This document shows, piece by piece, positions 31,454 to 42,800 of a stretch of DNA of 64,000 nucleotides (the first letter of the stretch is position 1; each line of letters begins with the position of its first letter). The DNA lies in assembly GCA_002409595.1 (NCBI GenBank), contig DHNQ01000020.1, forward strand, positions 1 to 64,000. The letters run 5' to 3'. Made by a program: the position numbers and the translations under genes. This stretch comes from Dysgonomonas sp. UBA5412. Lineage in GTDB: Bacteria > Bacteroidota > Bacteroidia > Bacteroidales > Dysgonomonadaceae. The notes under the pieces are model-generated. The model had not been told where the DNA came from and searched no databases. It saw only the letters and a program-made list of their open reading frames with translations.

Positions 31454-33736
31454 ATGAAAAAATATAAAAATCTTATATTCTACACCACTGTCATTAGTTT
31501 CTTTTCTGTTTTGATATACATAATTGTCGAAACGGGAAAGCATAATTTGGAAATAAATAAAAATGTATACGGACTTACCTCCGAAAATTCAGCATGGGCT
31601 GATTTCTTACAGCATTTGGTCGAAGATGTAGGGCAACCCTTATCTACATTACTTTTACAAATAGTTGTTATTTTGTTGGCTGTTCGATTTTTCGGTTGGA
31701 TTTGTCAAAAAATAGGTCAACCCACCGTTGTAGGTGAAATCTTTGCCGGAGTTGTACTAGGACCATCGCTACTAGGACATTATTTTCCACATGTTTCAGA
31801 ATTTCTCTTTCCCGTATCATCATTAGATAACATACAATTTTTAAGTCAAATAGGGCTTATCTTGTTTATGTTTATTGTTGGTATGGAACTTAATTTAAAG
31901 ACATTGAAAAACAAGGCAAATGAAGCTCTTGTTATCAGCCATACCAGTATAGCGGTATGTTTTACACTGGGTGTATTGACTGCATATTTTCTTTTCGATA
32001 CTTTTTCGCTTCAAAGTACTACCACATTTCTTCCCTTTGCCTTGTTTATGGGCATATCCATGAGTATAGCAGCATTTCCTGTCATGGCAAGGATAGTACA
32101 TGAGCGAGGAATAAATAAAACTCCTTTGGGGGGAACTATTATCACTTGTGCGGCAATAGACGATATTACGGCATGGTGCTTATTGGCTACTGTTATTGCT
32201 ATTGTAAAAGCAGGTTCAGGCATAAGTTCGCTTTTTATTATATTACTTGCTCTTGTGTATATCCTTTTTATGTTTAAGGTTATACGCCCATTTTTGCAAC
32301 GAATTGCCGATTTGCAGGTGTCGAACCGAATAATAAGCAAATCTGTAATCGGTATTTTCTTTTTTGTACTATTTCTTTCAGCCTATGCTACAGAAGTAAT
32401 TGGTATACATGCGCTTTTCGGAGCTTTCTTGGCGGGTGTGATTATGCCTTCAAATCTCAATCTGAGAACTTTGTTTACTGACAAGATAGAAGACATCTCG
32501 TCTGTTTTATTACTGCCTTTGTTCTTTGTTTTTACTGGACTCCGTACTCAGATAGGTTTATTGAATGAGCCGGGGATGTGGATGATTTGTGGGGGGATTG
32601 TATTCCTTGCAGTGTTCGGCAAAAGTATGGGTAGTGCTTTGGCTGCTAAATATGTAGGCAATAGTTGGAAGGATAGTCTGATGATAGGTGCCTTGATGAA
32701 TACGCGTGGGCTAATGGAACTGGTGGTATTGAATATCGGACTCGATCTGGGAATACTCACACCCGAAGTATTTGCTATGATGGTGGTTATGGCTCTGACT
32801 ACTACTTTTATGACTTCTCCATTATTAAGTCTTATAGAACGGATATTCAAAGATAAACAAACGAATATAAATGTGGCAGAGGCTGAGAAATATAAGATTC
32901 TTGTATCTTTTCAGAATGCTGAAATTGGGCGTAAGCTAATGTTTATAGCGAATAGTTTTATTCGAAAAAAACAATCCTATTCGGAATTAACAATGTTACA
33001 TCCTTCCGAAGGAAAACTATTATCTCAATATGGTATAGATGAAGAGGAAGAAGAAATATTTCAACCCATAGAACAGGAAGCGCGTAGTCTGCAACAAGAC
33101 TTTATTCCGGTGTTTAAGATTGTAGGAGATACGGATTCAGCAACAGCTAAATTTGCAAATAAGGGAGATTATAATTTTCTTCTTATCGGTTACAAAGCAT
33201 CTGCTCTTGCAGATAATGTGCTGGGACGTTTTCTAGGATTCTCGAACAGATTGCTTCATCTGCCAGATTTTTTGTTGACAAGGTTAGGCAATCAGAAAAA
33301 ATGGCGTAGATTGTTAGTTGCACCCATTGATGAAGGTACACGTACGATAGTTTCTAAAAGTGATATACCGGTTGGCATATTTATTGATAAAGGATTAGTA
33401 AGCATGCGAAATATTTTCATCCCTATTTTTGATGAGAATGATATTTTTGTAGGAGAATTTATGGAAAGATTGGCTGAGAATTCATATGTTAGAATTATCT
33501 TGTGGGATGCTATTGGACTGGTAGACAGTTCTATGGATTTCACAAAATCGGTAAGAAACATAAAGTCAGTCAATCCTTATTTGTTTCAATTATGGAATAA
33601 TAATATTCCCATAGATGGTGATATCCTGAAAAAACAAGATCTTATATTGATAAGCCTTAATAGTTGGAAGGAAATAGATAATAGAAATCCAAAATTGATG
33701 AAAGAGGCTCCCTCTATATTAGTTTTAGCTAATTAG
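31454..33736 (+). CDS. CPA2-family cation:proton antiporter
   Basis: A 760-residue protein. An extra N-terminal helix (about 7-25) precedes the Na+/H+ exchanger domain (about 60-460, about 12 helices) with QPTVVGEIFAGVVLGPSLLG and the ion-path segment TCAAIDDITAW. The C-terminal ~290 residues are cytosolic with weak universal-stress/nucleotide-binding character. Family members exchange Na+ or K+ for protons in pH and salt homeostasis. No TrkA-N domain is evident. It is followed after 32 bp by the TPR gene, suggesting co-transcription. Confidence 0.88.
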   Translation: MKKYKNLIFYTTVISFFSVLIYIIVETGKHNLEINKNVYGLTSENSAWADFLQHLVEDVGQPLSTLLLQIVVILLAVRFFGWICQKIGQPTVVGEIFAGVVLGPSLLGHYFPHVSEFLFPVSSLDNIQFLSQIGLILFMFIVGMELNLKTLKNKANEALVISHTSIAVCFTLGVLTAYFLFDTFSLQSTTTFLPFALFMGISMSIAAFPVMARIVHERGINKTPLGGTIITCAAIDDITAWCLLATVIAIVKAGSGISSLFIILLALVYILFMFKVIRPFLQRIADLQVSNRIISKSVIGIFFFVLFLSAYATEVIGIHALFGAFLAGVIMPSNLNLRTLFTDKIEDISSVLLLPLFFVFTGLRTQIGLLNEPGMWMICGGIVFLAVFGKSMGSALAAKYVGNSWKDSLMIGALMNTRGLMELVVLNIGLDLGILTPEVFAMMVVMALTTTFMTSPLLSLIERIFKDKQTNINVAEAEKYKILVSFQNAEIGRKLMFIANSFIRKKQSYSELTMLHPSEGKLLSQYGIDEEEEEIFQPIEQEARSLQQDFIPVFKIVGDTDSATAKFANKGDYNFLLIGYKASALADNVLGRFLGFSNRLLHLPDFLLTRLGNQKKWRRLLVAPIDEGTRTIVSKSDIPVGIFIDKGLVSMRNIFIPIFDENDIFVGEFMERLAENSYVRIILWDAIGLVDSSMDFTKSVRNIKSVNPYLFQLWNNNIPIDGDILKKQDLILISLNSWKEIDNRNPKLMKEAPSILVLAN

Positions 33737-33768
33737 TTATTTGATTTACAACGAAAAAGAAATAAAGA

Positions 33769-35982
33769 ATGAATAATTACGATACCCTCTCTTTAAAGAA
33801 AGAAATATTGCTTCATCTGTCAAAAAGGCAGTTGAAAGATGCTTTTGAATTGTTGATGAAGCTTGCTGTTAATATTCAGGATTGGAAGATAAGTGAAACT
33901 TTGAGCGAATTGGAGACAAATTATAAATTTATGCTTCATTATATGTTTGAAGGAGTTGAAGATCCTGAACGTGAAAATGTATATCGTAATTTGTTGCGTT
34001 CACTTTATGAACTAACGGATGATGCTGCTGACGAATTATTGAAAGTAGAATCTTCTAATATTTTTTATGAAAGATATCGGGTTATTAATTATCGGCGATT
34101 GAATATTCTTGATTACTTTAACCAATTGCAGGAACTGGTCGAAAATATAGCCATCGTATCTTTACAAAATGGTGAAAGCGAGCGGAGTAGTCGTGTCCGT
34201 GAATTATCTGTAAAAAGGGAACGAATAGCCTCAGATATGTTTCTTAGCGTATACACATCTGCTAGAGCTGACGAAAAAGATTTAGAAAACTATTTGTCCG
34301 TTGTCAATAATGCAGAACTACCCTTAAGGGAAAGAAGTGTATTTATTTCCGCTCTGACACTTAGTATATTTCATAGATTCGACTTTCGAAAAATTCAGGT
34401 ATTGATGGAGGCTGCCATTTCTGACAATCTGCAACTCAGGGCACGAGCAAATGTAGCTTTAGTTATTGCAATGCAAATGTATGATTTACGATGGTCATTA
34501 TATCCCGAATTACAGAGTCGATTAGCCGTATTGGGCGAAAATAAAGACTTCAGAAAATCTGTTTTACGCATTATTATTCAATTAATCAGATCAAGAGAAA
34601 CAGAGCAGATAAGCAAAAAGATAAAAGAAGAGATTCTTCCCGAAATGATGAAGTTCAACAATTTGGCAGGACGAAAATTAAATATGGAAGAATTGATGGG
34701 CGAATCAGAATTTTCTGAAAAAAATCCGGAATGGCAGAAAGAACTTGAAGATTCAGGATTAAGTAAGAAATTGCAAGAATATTCCAGCCTCCAGATGGAA
34801 GGGGCAGACGTTTTTCACTCTACTTTTTCGGGACTCAAAAGCTTTCCTTTTTTCTCAGAAATGAGTAATTGGTTTATGCCTTTCGACCCTAAATACTCGG
34901 AATTTCAGATTTTATTTCCCGAAGATAAAAAAAGTCATCTGTTGCAGGCTGCTGTTGTAGATTCGGGACATATGTGCAATTCTGACAAATATTCTTTTTG
35001 CTTGAGCCTTCTGCAAATATCGTCTGCTCAACGTGAGATGATGCTTGGACGTATGAGTGCAGAATCGGAAGAAGTAAAGCAATTACAAAAAGAAGCACAG
35101 GCAATGAATCCAACTATTGATGAAGAAGTTATGTCTAATCAATATATTCAGGATCTGTATAGATTCTTTAAATTGTATCCGTATCGAAATAATTTTTACG
35201 ACATATTCAATTTGAATCTGAATTTTTATGAGAAAAAATCAATAGCACCACTTATTTCAGGTGTAGATGATATGAAAAAGATTGCTTCGTATTGTTTTGA
35301 TAAGAATAAATTCAGCGAAGCTTTAGATATTTTCAACAGACTGATAAAAATAGACAATCGGAATGATGATGTTTGGCAGAAGATAGGCTATTGCAAACAA
35401 ATGATCAACTGTCCTGAAGAAGCTTTAGAAGCCTATTTGCAAGCTGACTTATTAAAGCCTAACAACTCATGGATAATAAAGAGAATAGCTCAGTTGTATC
35501 GTACATTGAAAAAGCCGGAATTGTCTCTCGACTATTACAAAAAGGCAGCTAAACTTACTCCAGATAACATTTCGATAGAATTGAATATAGGACATTGTCA
35601 TCTTGAACTGAATAATTATGAGGAAGCATTAAATACATATTTCAAAGTAGAATTATTAGATAGTAAAGGCACGAAGGCTTTCAGACCTATTGCATGGACA
35701 GCATTCTTGTTGAAGAAATACGAGTTGTCCCGTAAATATTATCAACAAGTCCTGTCTGCCAAACCAACTATACATGATTATTTAAATGCTGGACATGTGG
35801 AGCTTTGTGTAGGTAATAAGAAGGAGGCTATATCCTTGTATAAACAGTCTTTATATCAGGATCGGGATTTTGAGTTATTTCAATTACTATTCGATGCAGA
35901 CAAAGATGTGCTTATCTCTCATGGAATAGATGCCCGTATATTTCCATTCTTATTTGATCAGGTAAAATACAATATGGATTAG
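33769..35982 (+). CDS. Large TPR-repeat protein
   Basis: A 737-residue soluble protein without signal peptide. The C-terminal third holds TPR units (for example FSEALDIFNRLIKIDNRNDD, PEEALEAYLQADLLKPNNSW and YEEALNTYFKVELLDSKGTK). The N-terminal ~450 residues are helical and charged, without a motif I recognise. It probably scaffolds protein contacts in the cytoplasm. It is likely co-transcribed with the antiporter upstream; whether the two cooperate is unknown. Confidence 0.75.
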   Translation: MNNYDTLSLKKEILLHLSKRQLKDAFELLMKLAVNIQDWKISETLSELETNYKFMLHYMFEGVEDPERENVYRNLLRSLYELTDDAADELLKVESSNIFYERYRVINYRRLNILDYFNQLQELVENIAIVSLQNGESERSSRVRELSVKRERIASDMFLSVYTSARADEKDLENYLSVVNNAELPLRERSVFISALTLSIFHRFDFRKIQVLMEAAISDNLQLRARANVALVIAMQMYDLRWSLYPELQSRLAVLGENKDFRKSVLRIIIQLIRSRETEQISKKIKEEILPEMMKFNNLAGRKLNMEELMGESEFSEKNPEWQKELEDSGLSKKLQEYSSLQMEGADVFHSTFSGLKSFPFFSEMSNWFMPFDPKYSEFQILFPEDKKSHLLQAAVVDSGHMCNSDKYSFCLSLLQISSAQREMMLGRMSAESEEVKQLQKEAQAMNPTIDEEVMSNQYIQDLYRFFKLYPYRNNFYDIFNLNLNFYEKKSIAPLISGVDDMKKIASYCFDKNKFSEALDIFNRLIKIDNRNDDVWQKIGYCKQMINCPEEALEAYLQADLLKPNNSWIIKRIAQLYRTLKKPELSLDYYKKAAKLTPDNISIELNIGHCHLELNNYEEALNTYFKVELLDSKGTKAFRPIAWTAFLLKKYELSRKYYQQVLSAKPTIHDYLNAGHVELCVGNKKEAISLYKQSLYQDRDFELFQLLFDADKDVLISHGIDARIFPFLFDQVKYNMD

Positions 35983-36085
35983 GTAATAGATTTATTTATA
36001 TTTGCTTATATACTATAAATTAATCTCTCTTTGGTTACGATTTGATACATACTGAAATTATATTTTAGTATTTTTTCATCTATCC

Positions 36086-36117
36086 ATTGTTTACCCTTAC
36101 TAAAAATATTATTTTTG
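36086..36117 (+). promoter_or_regulatory. Bacteroides-type promoter of phosphohexomutase gene
   Basis: A -33 ATTG (36086-36089), a 20-bp spacer and a -7 TATTTTTG (36110-36117) fit the consensus about 70 bases before the ATG at 36187. Confidence 0.5.
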
Positions 36118-36186
36118 TTATTTACTAAAAGTTATTATGCCTAATATAAACCATGAACTAAACAGAAATTAAAATAAAAATTAGAT

Positions 36187-37932
36187 ATGGAAAATAATGA
36201 TTTGCTTTTGCAAGTAACATCCAAAGCTGAAACTTGGCTTTCGGACAAATATGACGAAGAGACTAGACGAGAAGTGCAAGCATTATTAGACAATGAGGAT
36301 AAAGCCGGCCTAATAGAAGCTTTTTATAAAGATCTTGAATTTGGCACAGGTGGACTTCGAGGCATAATGGGAGTTGGTAGCAACAGAGTTAATATATACA
36401 CAATAGGTGCAGCTACACAGGGATTGGCAAATTACTTATTAAAAGAATTTTCAACTAAAGACCTTATAAAAGTTGTTATTGGACACGATTGTCGAAACAA
36501 CAGCCGAAAGTTTGCTCAAATATCAGCAGATATATTGTCTGCTAATGGCATAAAAGCATATCTTTTCGAAGACTTACGCCCTACGCCGGAAGTTTCGTAT
36601 GCAATCCGGAAATTGGGATGTCAGAGTGGTATAATGATCACAGCATCTCACAATCCTAAAGCTTATAACGGATATAAAGCATACTGGGAAGATGGTGCAC
36701 AGGTTATACCTCCACACGATAAAAATATTATTGGGGAAGTAAATCGTGTAAATGTAGGAGATATAAAATTCAAAGGAAATAAAGACCTGATAGAAGTATT
36801 AGGTAAAAATATAGATGAAGAATATATAAATGATTTGAAGTCTATATTATTATCTACCGACTCTATCAAGCGCCATGCTAATATTGGTATTGTATATACA
36901 CCTTTGCATGGCACAGGGTTTACCATTATACCTAAGGCGCTTAAAGCATGCGGTTTTACCAATATTATTAATGTTCCAGAACAAGATATACTCAGCGGAG
37001 ATTTTCCGACAGTAGTCTCACCCAATCCGGAAGATCCTGCAGCAATGGCTTTGGCTGTAAAGAAAGCTGTGGAAACTAATGCAGACTTGGTATTTGCTAC
37101 CGATCCCGATGCAGACCGTTTTGGAGCAGGTATTCGCAATGATAAAGGAGAATTTATCTTGCTTAATGGTAATCAAACCATGCTTATTCTTATTTACTAT
37201 ATAATTACACGTAAAAAAGAACTCGGACAGCTTACAGGCAAGGAATATACTGTACGCACAATCGTAACCAGTGCTTTGACTCAGGTAGTATCAGAAAAAA
37301 ACGGTGTCGAAATGTTTGAATGTTATACCGGTTTCAAATGGATTGCTGCCATTATGCGTGAATTAGAAGGCAAACGTCAGTATATAGGAGGAGGTGAAGA
37401 AAGCTACGGTTTCCTAGCCGAAGATTTTGTGCGTGACAAAGACTCTGTTTCAGCCGCAATGCTGTTTGGTGAAATTGCAGCATGGGCTAAAGATAATGGT
37501 AAAACATTGTACGAAATGCTTCAGGATATCTATATCGAATATGGTTATTCTAAAGAGAAAGGTATTTCGGTAACAAAAGAAGGTCGTAGTGGCGCAGAAG
37601 AAATAGAGGCTATGATGAAGAATTTTAGAGAGAATCCGTTGACACAAATAGCAGGCTCAAAAGTGACTCTTATCAAAGACTTTGTTACACTTAAGGCGCA
37701 AGATCTGAATATAAATGAAGAATTTACTTTGGAGATGCCAACTACTTCAAACGTATTACAATACTTTACCGAAGATGGAACAAAAGTATCTATACGTCCT
37801 TCAGGAACAGAACCTAAGATTAAGTTTTACATCGAAGTAAAAGATAAGCTTAAATCCAGAGCAGATTATGAAGCCGTAGATGCAGCAACAGAAAGTAAGA
37901 TAGAACAGGTCCGTGCTGATTTAGGTATATAA
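36187..37932 (+). CDS. Phospho-sugar mutase (phosphoglucomutase/phosphomannomutase family)
   Basis: A 581-residue alpha-D-phosphohexomutase. The phosphoserine loop TASHNPKAYNGYK has catalytic S154, the metal loop is DPDADRFG, the sugar-binding loop GGGEESYGF, and the phosphate-binding loop RPSGTEPKIKFY. Length and loop wording fit the PgcA-like group acting on glucose or mannose phosphates. It links glycolysis with glycogen and surface-sugar synthesis. Own promoter and terminator are visible. Confidence 0.92.
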   Translation: MENNDLLLQVTSKAETWLSDKYDEETRREVQALLDNEDKAGLIEAFYKDLEFGTGGLRGIMGVGSNRVNIYTIGAATQGLANYLLKEFSTKDLIKVVIGHDCRNNSRKFAQISADILSANGIKAYLFEDLRPTPEVSYAIRKLGCQSGIMITASHNPKAYNGYKAYWEDGAQVIPPHDKNIIGEVNRVNVGDIKFKGNKDLIEVLGKNIDEEYINDLKSILLSTDSIKRHANIGIVYTPLHGTGFTIIPKALKACGFTNIINVPEQDILSGDFPTVVSPNPEDPAAMALAVKKAVETNADLVFATDPDADRFGAGIRNDKGEFILLNGNQTMLILIYYIITRKKELGQLTGKEYTVRTIVTSALTQVVSEKNGVEMFECYTGFKWIAAIMRELEGKRQYIGGGEESYGFLAEDFVRDKDSVSAAMLFGEIAAWAKDNGKTLYEMLQDIYIEYGYSKEKGISVTKEGRSGAEEIEAMMKNFRENPLTQIAGSKVTLIKDFVTLKAQDLNINEEFTLEMPTTSNVLQYFTEDGTKVSIRPSGTEPKIKFYIEVKDKLKSRADYEAVDAATESKIEQVRADLGI

Positions 37933-37947
37933 AAAATATGTAAAAGC

Positions 37948-37980
37948 AAAAAGCCGGATAGTCAGACTGTCCGGCTTTTT
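37948..37980 (+). terminator. Terminator after phosphohexomutase gene
   Basis: The stem AAAAAGCCGGA (37948-37958) / TCCGGCTTTTT (37970-37980), with an inner GTC/GAC pairing, ends in a T-tract. Confidence 0.88.
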
Positions 37981-38121
37981 ATATCTTATAGAAATAAATT
38001 ATGAAGCATATATAAAAATATATAACATTTGTTTTAGCATTTACATCCTAGGTGAAGATGTTATAAAGCATATTTTTTTGCAAAAAATGTTAATTGTTTA
38101 AATATTTCCACCAATATAGAA

Positions 38122-38151
38122 TACTTATTATAAGTACACTTATTACATTTG
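38122..38151 (+). promoter_or_regulatory. Efflux operon promoter with MarR-type palindrome
   Basis: The inverted repeat TACTTA-TTA-TAAGTA (38122-38136), with an overlapping TAAGT/ACTTA repeat to 38142, sits immediately upstream of the -7 TACATTTG (38144-38151). A regulator bound here would block the promoter, as MarR proteins do at their own genes. The ATG of the marR gene is 46 bases downstream. Confidence 0.5.
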
Positions 38152-38196
38152 CATCCAAATTAGATAAAGAACTTAATAAGTAAAGTAAAATTAATA

Positions 38197-38673
38197 ATGA
38201 ATGGAAATAGCAGCAGATTAGAAAATCCGAATGAGGATATCGGATATTTGATATGGCGTGTTTCTAAATATTGGCAAAGAGGCAAACATAAAATATTAGA
38301 CGAATTCGGACTTACTACCTCTCAATTAGAGTTGCTAGGAGCTATATATCATATGTCGTCCCACAATATTGAAGCTACACAAATTATACTGTCACAAGAG
38401 ACAGATATAGATCCGATGACTACATCTACAACTTTGAGAAATCTGGAGCGAAAAGGTCTGATCAGACGGTATGAGAGTACAACAGATACTCGGGCTCGTA
38501 TCGTAAAACTCACCGATACAGGAAAAGACCTCTTTGAAAAAGCAGTTGTAAAGTTGAAGAATGAACAAAACAAATTATTCAGTAATATGGATCTGAACCT
38601 GAATGAATTGAAAACTCAATTAAGCCTATTGCTTAAAGAACTGGACAAGATTGGAAAATCAGATAATAAATAA
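38197..38673 (+). CDS. MarR-family transcriptional regulator
   Basis: A 158-residue winged-helix regulator. The recognition region is IILSQETDIDPMTTSTTLRN followed by LERKGLIRRYESTTDTRARI, the beta-wing with the conserved Asp-x-Arg. MarR dimers usually repress efflux genes until a toxic ligand binds. It is first in a four-gene row with an RND adaptor, pump and outer-membrane factor, 33 bp before the adaptor. Autoregulation through the upstream palindrome is inferred. Confidence 0.9.
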   Translation: MNGNSSRLENPNEDIGYLIWRVSKYWQRGKHKILDEFGLTTSQLELLGAIYHMSSHNIEATQIILSQETDIDPMTTSTTLRNLERKGLIRRYESTTDTRARIVKLTDTGKDLFEKAVVKLKNEQNKLFSNMDLNLNELKTQLSLLLKELDKIGKSDNK

Positions 38674-38706
38674 GTAAAATCAAACAATAATTAATAAATA
38701 TTAGGT

Positions 38707-39813
38707 ATGAATGTAAAGAAGATTGTTTTTGGAGCAACAGCTTTAATGGTCATGGCTTCTTGTGGTAAGCAAGCCAATTCTGGAGGAGATAAAGATGAAC
38801 CTCAACCTTACAAAACGCAAGTGCTAGCAGAGCAGGATGCGCAGTTGGAAACCATATACCCTGTTACTATAAAGGGTAAAGAAGATATCGAAATACGTCC
38901 GCGTATCGATGGCTTTATTGATGCCATATACGTAGATGAAGGATCGGTTGTAAAAAAGGGACAATCATTGTTTCTTATCAACTCGCCGTCTGCGACTCAA
39001 GCTTTAACAACAGCTAAGGCTAGCGTAGAAAGTGCTCAGGCACAAGTTAATACAGCACAGGTTAATGTTGATCGTATCAAACCTCTTGCTGAAAAAGGTA
39101 TTGTAAGTTATACTCAGCTAAACACTTATGAAAATGCGTTATTGTCAGCTAAAGCTTCTTTAGCACAAGCAAAAGCTCAATTGGCAAATGCTCAAGCTAC
39201 TGTTAGCTGGACGCAAGTTGCAAGTCCGGTAGATGGAGTTGTTGGAGCTATCAATTATCGTTTGGGTAGTTTAGTTAGCAGTTCAAATGTATTAACAACA
39301 GTTGCCAATACAAGTAATGTTTTCGCTTACTTTTCTCTAAATGAAAAAGCTTTAACAGAATTTTTAGGCACATTGGAAGGAAATACTCAGGCTGAAAAAA
39401 TAAAAAATGCACCTGAAATCACATTAATTCTTGCTGATGGAACAACCTATGAAGAAAAAGGCAAATTGGAAACTATTACCGGTGTAATTAATATTACGAC
39501 AGGTACAGCAAACTTTAGAGCCGAATTTCCTAATAAGTTAGGACATCTAAGAAGTGGAACCAGTGGTAAGATATCTATTCCACGCACATTACATAATGTA
39601 TTTGTAATTCCACAAGCAGCAACATTCTCTCAACAGGATAAAATTCTTGTTTATAAAGTTCAGGGAGATTCTGTTATACAGAAAACGATTTCGGCACATG
39701 GAATGCCTGATGGTAAAAGCTTTGCTGTTACAGACGGACTTGTAAGCGGAGACAAAATTGTTTCTTCGGGTGTAGCTACCTTATCAAACGGTAAAAAAAT
39801 CAAAGCTGAATAA
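38707..39813 (+). CDS. RND efflux periplasmic adaptor lipoprotein
   Basis: A 368-residue membrane-fusion protein with lipobox MASC (Cys19). Beta-barrel and lipoyl halves (IEIRPRIDGFIDAIYVDEGS and WTQVASPVDGVVGAINY) flank a coiled-coil hairpin (about residues 100-160, Ala/Gln-rich). It links the inner-membrane pump to the outer-membrane channel. Same transcript as marR and the pump. Confidence 0.93.
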   Translation: MNVKKIVFGATALMVMASCGKQANSGGDKDEPQPYKTQVLAEQDAQLETIYPVTIKGKEDIEIRPRIDGFIDAIYVDEGSVVKKGQSLFLINSPSATQALTTAKASVESAQAQVNTAQVNVDRIKPLAEKGIVSYTQLNTYENALLSAKASLAQAKAQLANAQATVSWTQVASPVDGVVGAINYRLGSLVSSSNVLTTVANTSNVFAYFSLNEKALTEFLGTLEGNTQAEKIKNAPEITLILADGTTYEEKGKLETITGVINITTGTANFRAEFPNKLGHLRSGTSGKISIPRTLHNVFVIPQAATFSQQDKILVYKVQGDSVIQKTISAHGMPDGKSFAVTDGLVSGDKIVSSGVATLSNGKKIKAE

Positions 39814-39850
39814 TTACTCGCATTAGTCAAAAACTAAAAAAAGAGATACA

Positions 39851-42800
39851 ATGTTAAAAACATTCATAGAAAGACCCGTATTATCGACCGTAATATCCAT
39901 TATCATTGTGGTATTAGGGCTAATCGGTCTGGTTACATTACCCGTGGAACAATATCCTAATATTGCTCCTCCCACAGTGCGGGTTACAGCCTCTTATCCA
40001 GGGGCCAATGCAGATGTGGTTATGAATAGTGTGGTTATTCCACTAGAAGAACAAATAAATGGTGTGGAAGGGATGACATATATGACATCATCTGCATCAA
40101 ATAGTGGTTCTGCCGAAATAACAGTATATTTTGAGCAAGGAATAAACCCAGATATTGCAGCTGTAAACGTGCAAAACCTTGCAGCTCGTGCAACCCCTTT
40201 GTTGCCTTCCGAAGTAACTCAAACGGGAGTTATTGTAAGAAAGCAGCAGAGTAGTACGATTATGATGATCTCATTGACGTGTGATAATCCCGACTTCGAT
40301 GCTCGTTTCGTACAGAACTATGCAAATATTAATATTTTGCCTCAGATCAAACGTGTACATGGTGTGGGGGATGCTAATATATATGGAGCAAAAGACTATT
40401 CAATGCGTATCTGGTTTAAACCGGATGTAATGGCATCATATAAGATTAGTCCGATGGAAGCAATAAATGCATTGACTGAACAAAATATTGAAGCAGCTCC
40501 CGGAGAGTTGGGACAAAACAGTGATCAGGCCTTCCAATACACTCTTAAATATACAGGTCGTTTAAAAACAACAGATGAATTCGGTAATATTATAGTTCGT
40601 TCAGAGAATGGACAAATTCTTCGATTAAAAGACATTGCTGATATTGAATTAGGCTCATTGAACTATTCGGTAGTATCAAGAACTGATGGTCTGGAATCTA
40701 TTGCTATTGGTATTAGTCAAACTGCAGGATCCAATGCTCAGGAAGTGATCAACAATATCAAAGAAGAGTTGAACAAAGCATCCGAAACATTCCCTGCCGG
40801 CTTTAAGATCACTTATATGATGGATGCAAACGAATTTTTAAGTGCCTCTATCGACAAAGTTATCCACACATTGATAGAAGCCTTTATTCTTGTATTTATT
40901 GTTGTATTTGTATTCTTACAAGATTTCCGCTCAACCATTATTCCGGCAATAGCCGTGCCGGTTGCCATTGTAGGTACATTCTTTTTCCTTCAGTTGTTTG
41001 GATTCTCTATCAACTTGCTTACATTGTTTGCGTTGATTCTGGCTATTGGTATTGTGGTCGATGATGCCATAGTCGTCGTCGAGGCCGTCCATGCTCAGTT
41101 AGATGCCGGAGAAAAAGATCCGAAAGTAGCAACAATGACGGCGATGAAAGAAATTGCACCTGCGATTGTATCCATTACACTTGTGATGTCGGCAGTGTTT
41201 ATTCCTGTTAGTTTTATCGGAGGTACATCCGGTATATTCTACAAACAATTTGGTTTGACATTAGCTATTTCAATTATCATATCTGCTGTGAATGCCTTGA
41301 CTCTGAGTCCTGCACTTTGTGCTCTATTCCTTAAAGGGCATAGCGATGAAGAAGGACATGGTAAAAAGAACTTGTTACAAAGATTTTACTTTAGTTTCAA
41401 CGTTGCATTTAGTACAGCAACATCCAAATATAAATCAGCTCTTCATTTCTTAGGAAAACGAGGACATCGCTGGATTACAGTTGCTATTATAGGTGTCGCC
41501 ATAGTTATTATGGTTGCATTGATGAAAATGATTCCTACCGGATTTGTACCACAGGAAGATAGTGGAGTAGTAATGGGTATTATAACATTACCTCCGGGTG
41601 CATCATTGGAAAGAACCGACTCTTTGACTAATAATGTGATTAAAGAAGCCAAACAAATACCTCATGTAAAGAATGTATTGAATATTACAGGGGTAGACTT
41701 TCTTAGTGGAGGTTTAGGAGGATCATACGCAGCCATTATTATTAAATTAGATCCTTGGAGCGAAAGAAAAAGTACAGTAAATGATGTTGTTGCTGAAATG
41801 ACTAAGAGAACAGCATCAATGAAAGATGCTACATTCTTATTCATGGGGGCTCCTACCCTTCAGGGATTCGGTTTAGGTACCGGTGTAGAAATGAATATGC
41901 AGGACCGTACAGGAGGAGATATTCATAAATTCTATGGTATCACTAATACTTTCTTAGATAAACTTCGTAAAAGAGAAGAGGTTATGATAGCAATGACTAC
42001 ATTTAACCCTAACTTCCCTCAGAAAGAAATTGAAGCTAATATACCGAAGATAAAAGAAGCCGGGTTAACGTTAAGTGGTGTTATGACTACTTTACAGGCA
42101 TATGTTGGTAGTATGTATATTTCTAATTTCAACTTGTATGGAAAACAATTCCGTGTTATGGCTCAGGCATCGCCGGAATATCGGTCCAATGTTGGAGATC
42201 TTGATGGATTATATGTTCAGACAGGTTCCGGAGAAATGTCTCCTATCACAGAGTTTATAACAATTAAAGATGTTACAGGTCCGCAAATGTTAACACGTTT
42301 CAATATGTATTCATCTATGAGTTTGACTATTATACCAAACTTTGCTTCCGGTAAGAGTACCGGGGATGCTATTAAGGCAGTAGAAGAAGTTGCAGCTGAA
42401 ACATTACCTATTGGTTATGGTTATGAATTTTCGGGTATGACACGTGAAGAGGTTGGTAGTGGTAGTCAGACTACTCTCATATTTGCATTATGTTTGATAT
42501 TCGTTTACCTGTTGCTGTGTGCATTATACGAAAGCTATATTATTCCATTAGCCGTTATATTCTCACTGCCAGTAGGTTTGGCCGGAGTATTTATATTCAT
42601 CTTTATAGCCATGATGGCGGGTACAGGTATTGTTAATAATATTTATGTGCAGATATCGCTCGTCATGCTAATCGGACTCTTGGCTAAGAATGCCATCCTT
42701 ATTGTGGAGTACGCAATCCAGCGTCGTCAGCAAGGTATGAGTATTGTAGAAGCTGCTGTAAATGGAGCCGTAGCTCGTTTACGTCCGATCTTGATGACAT

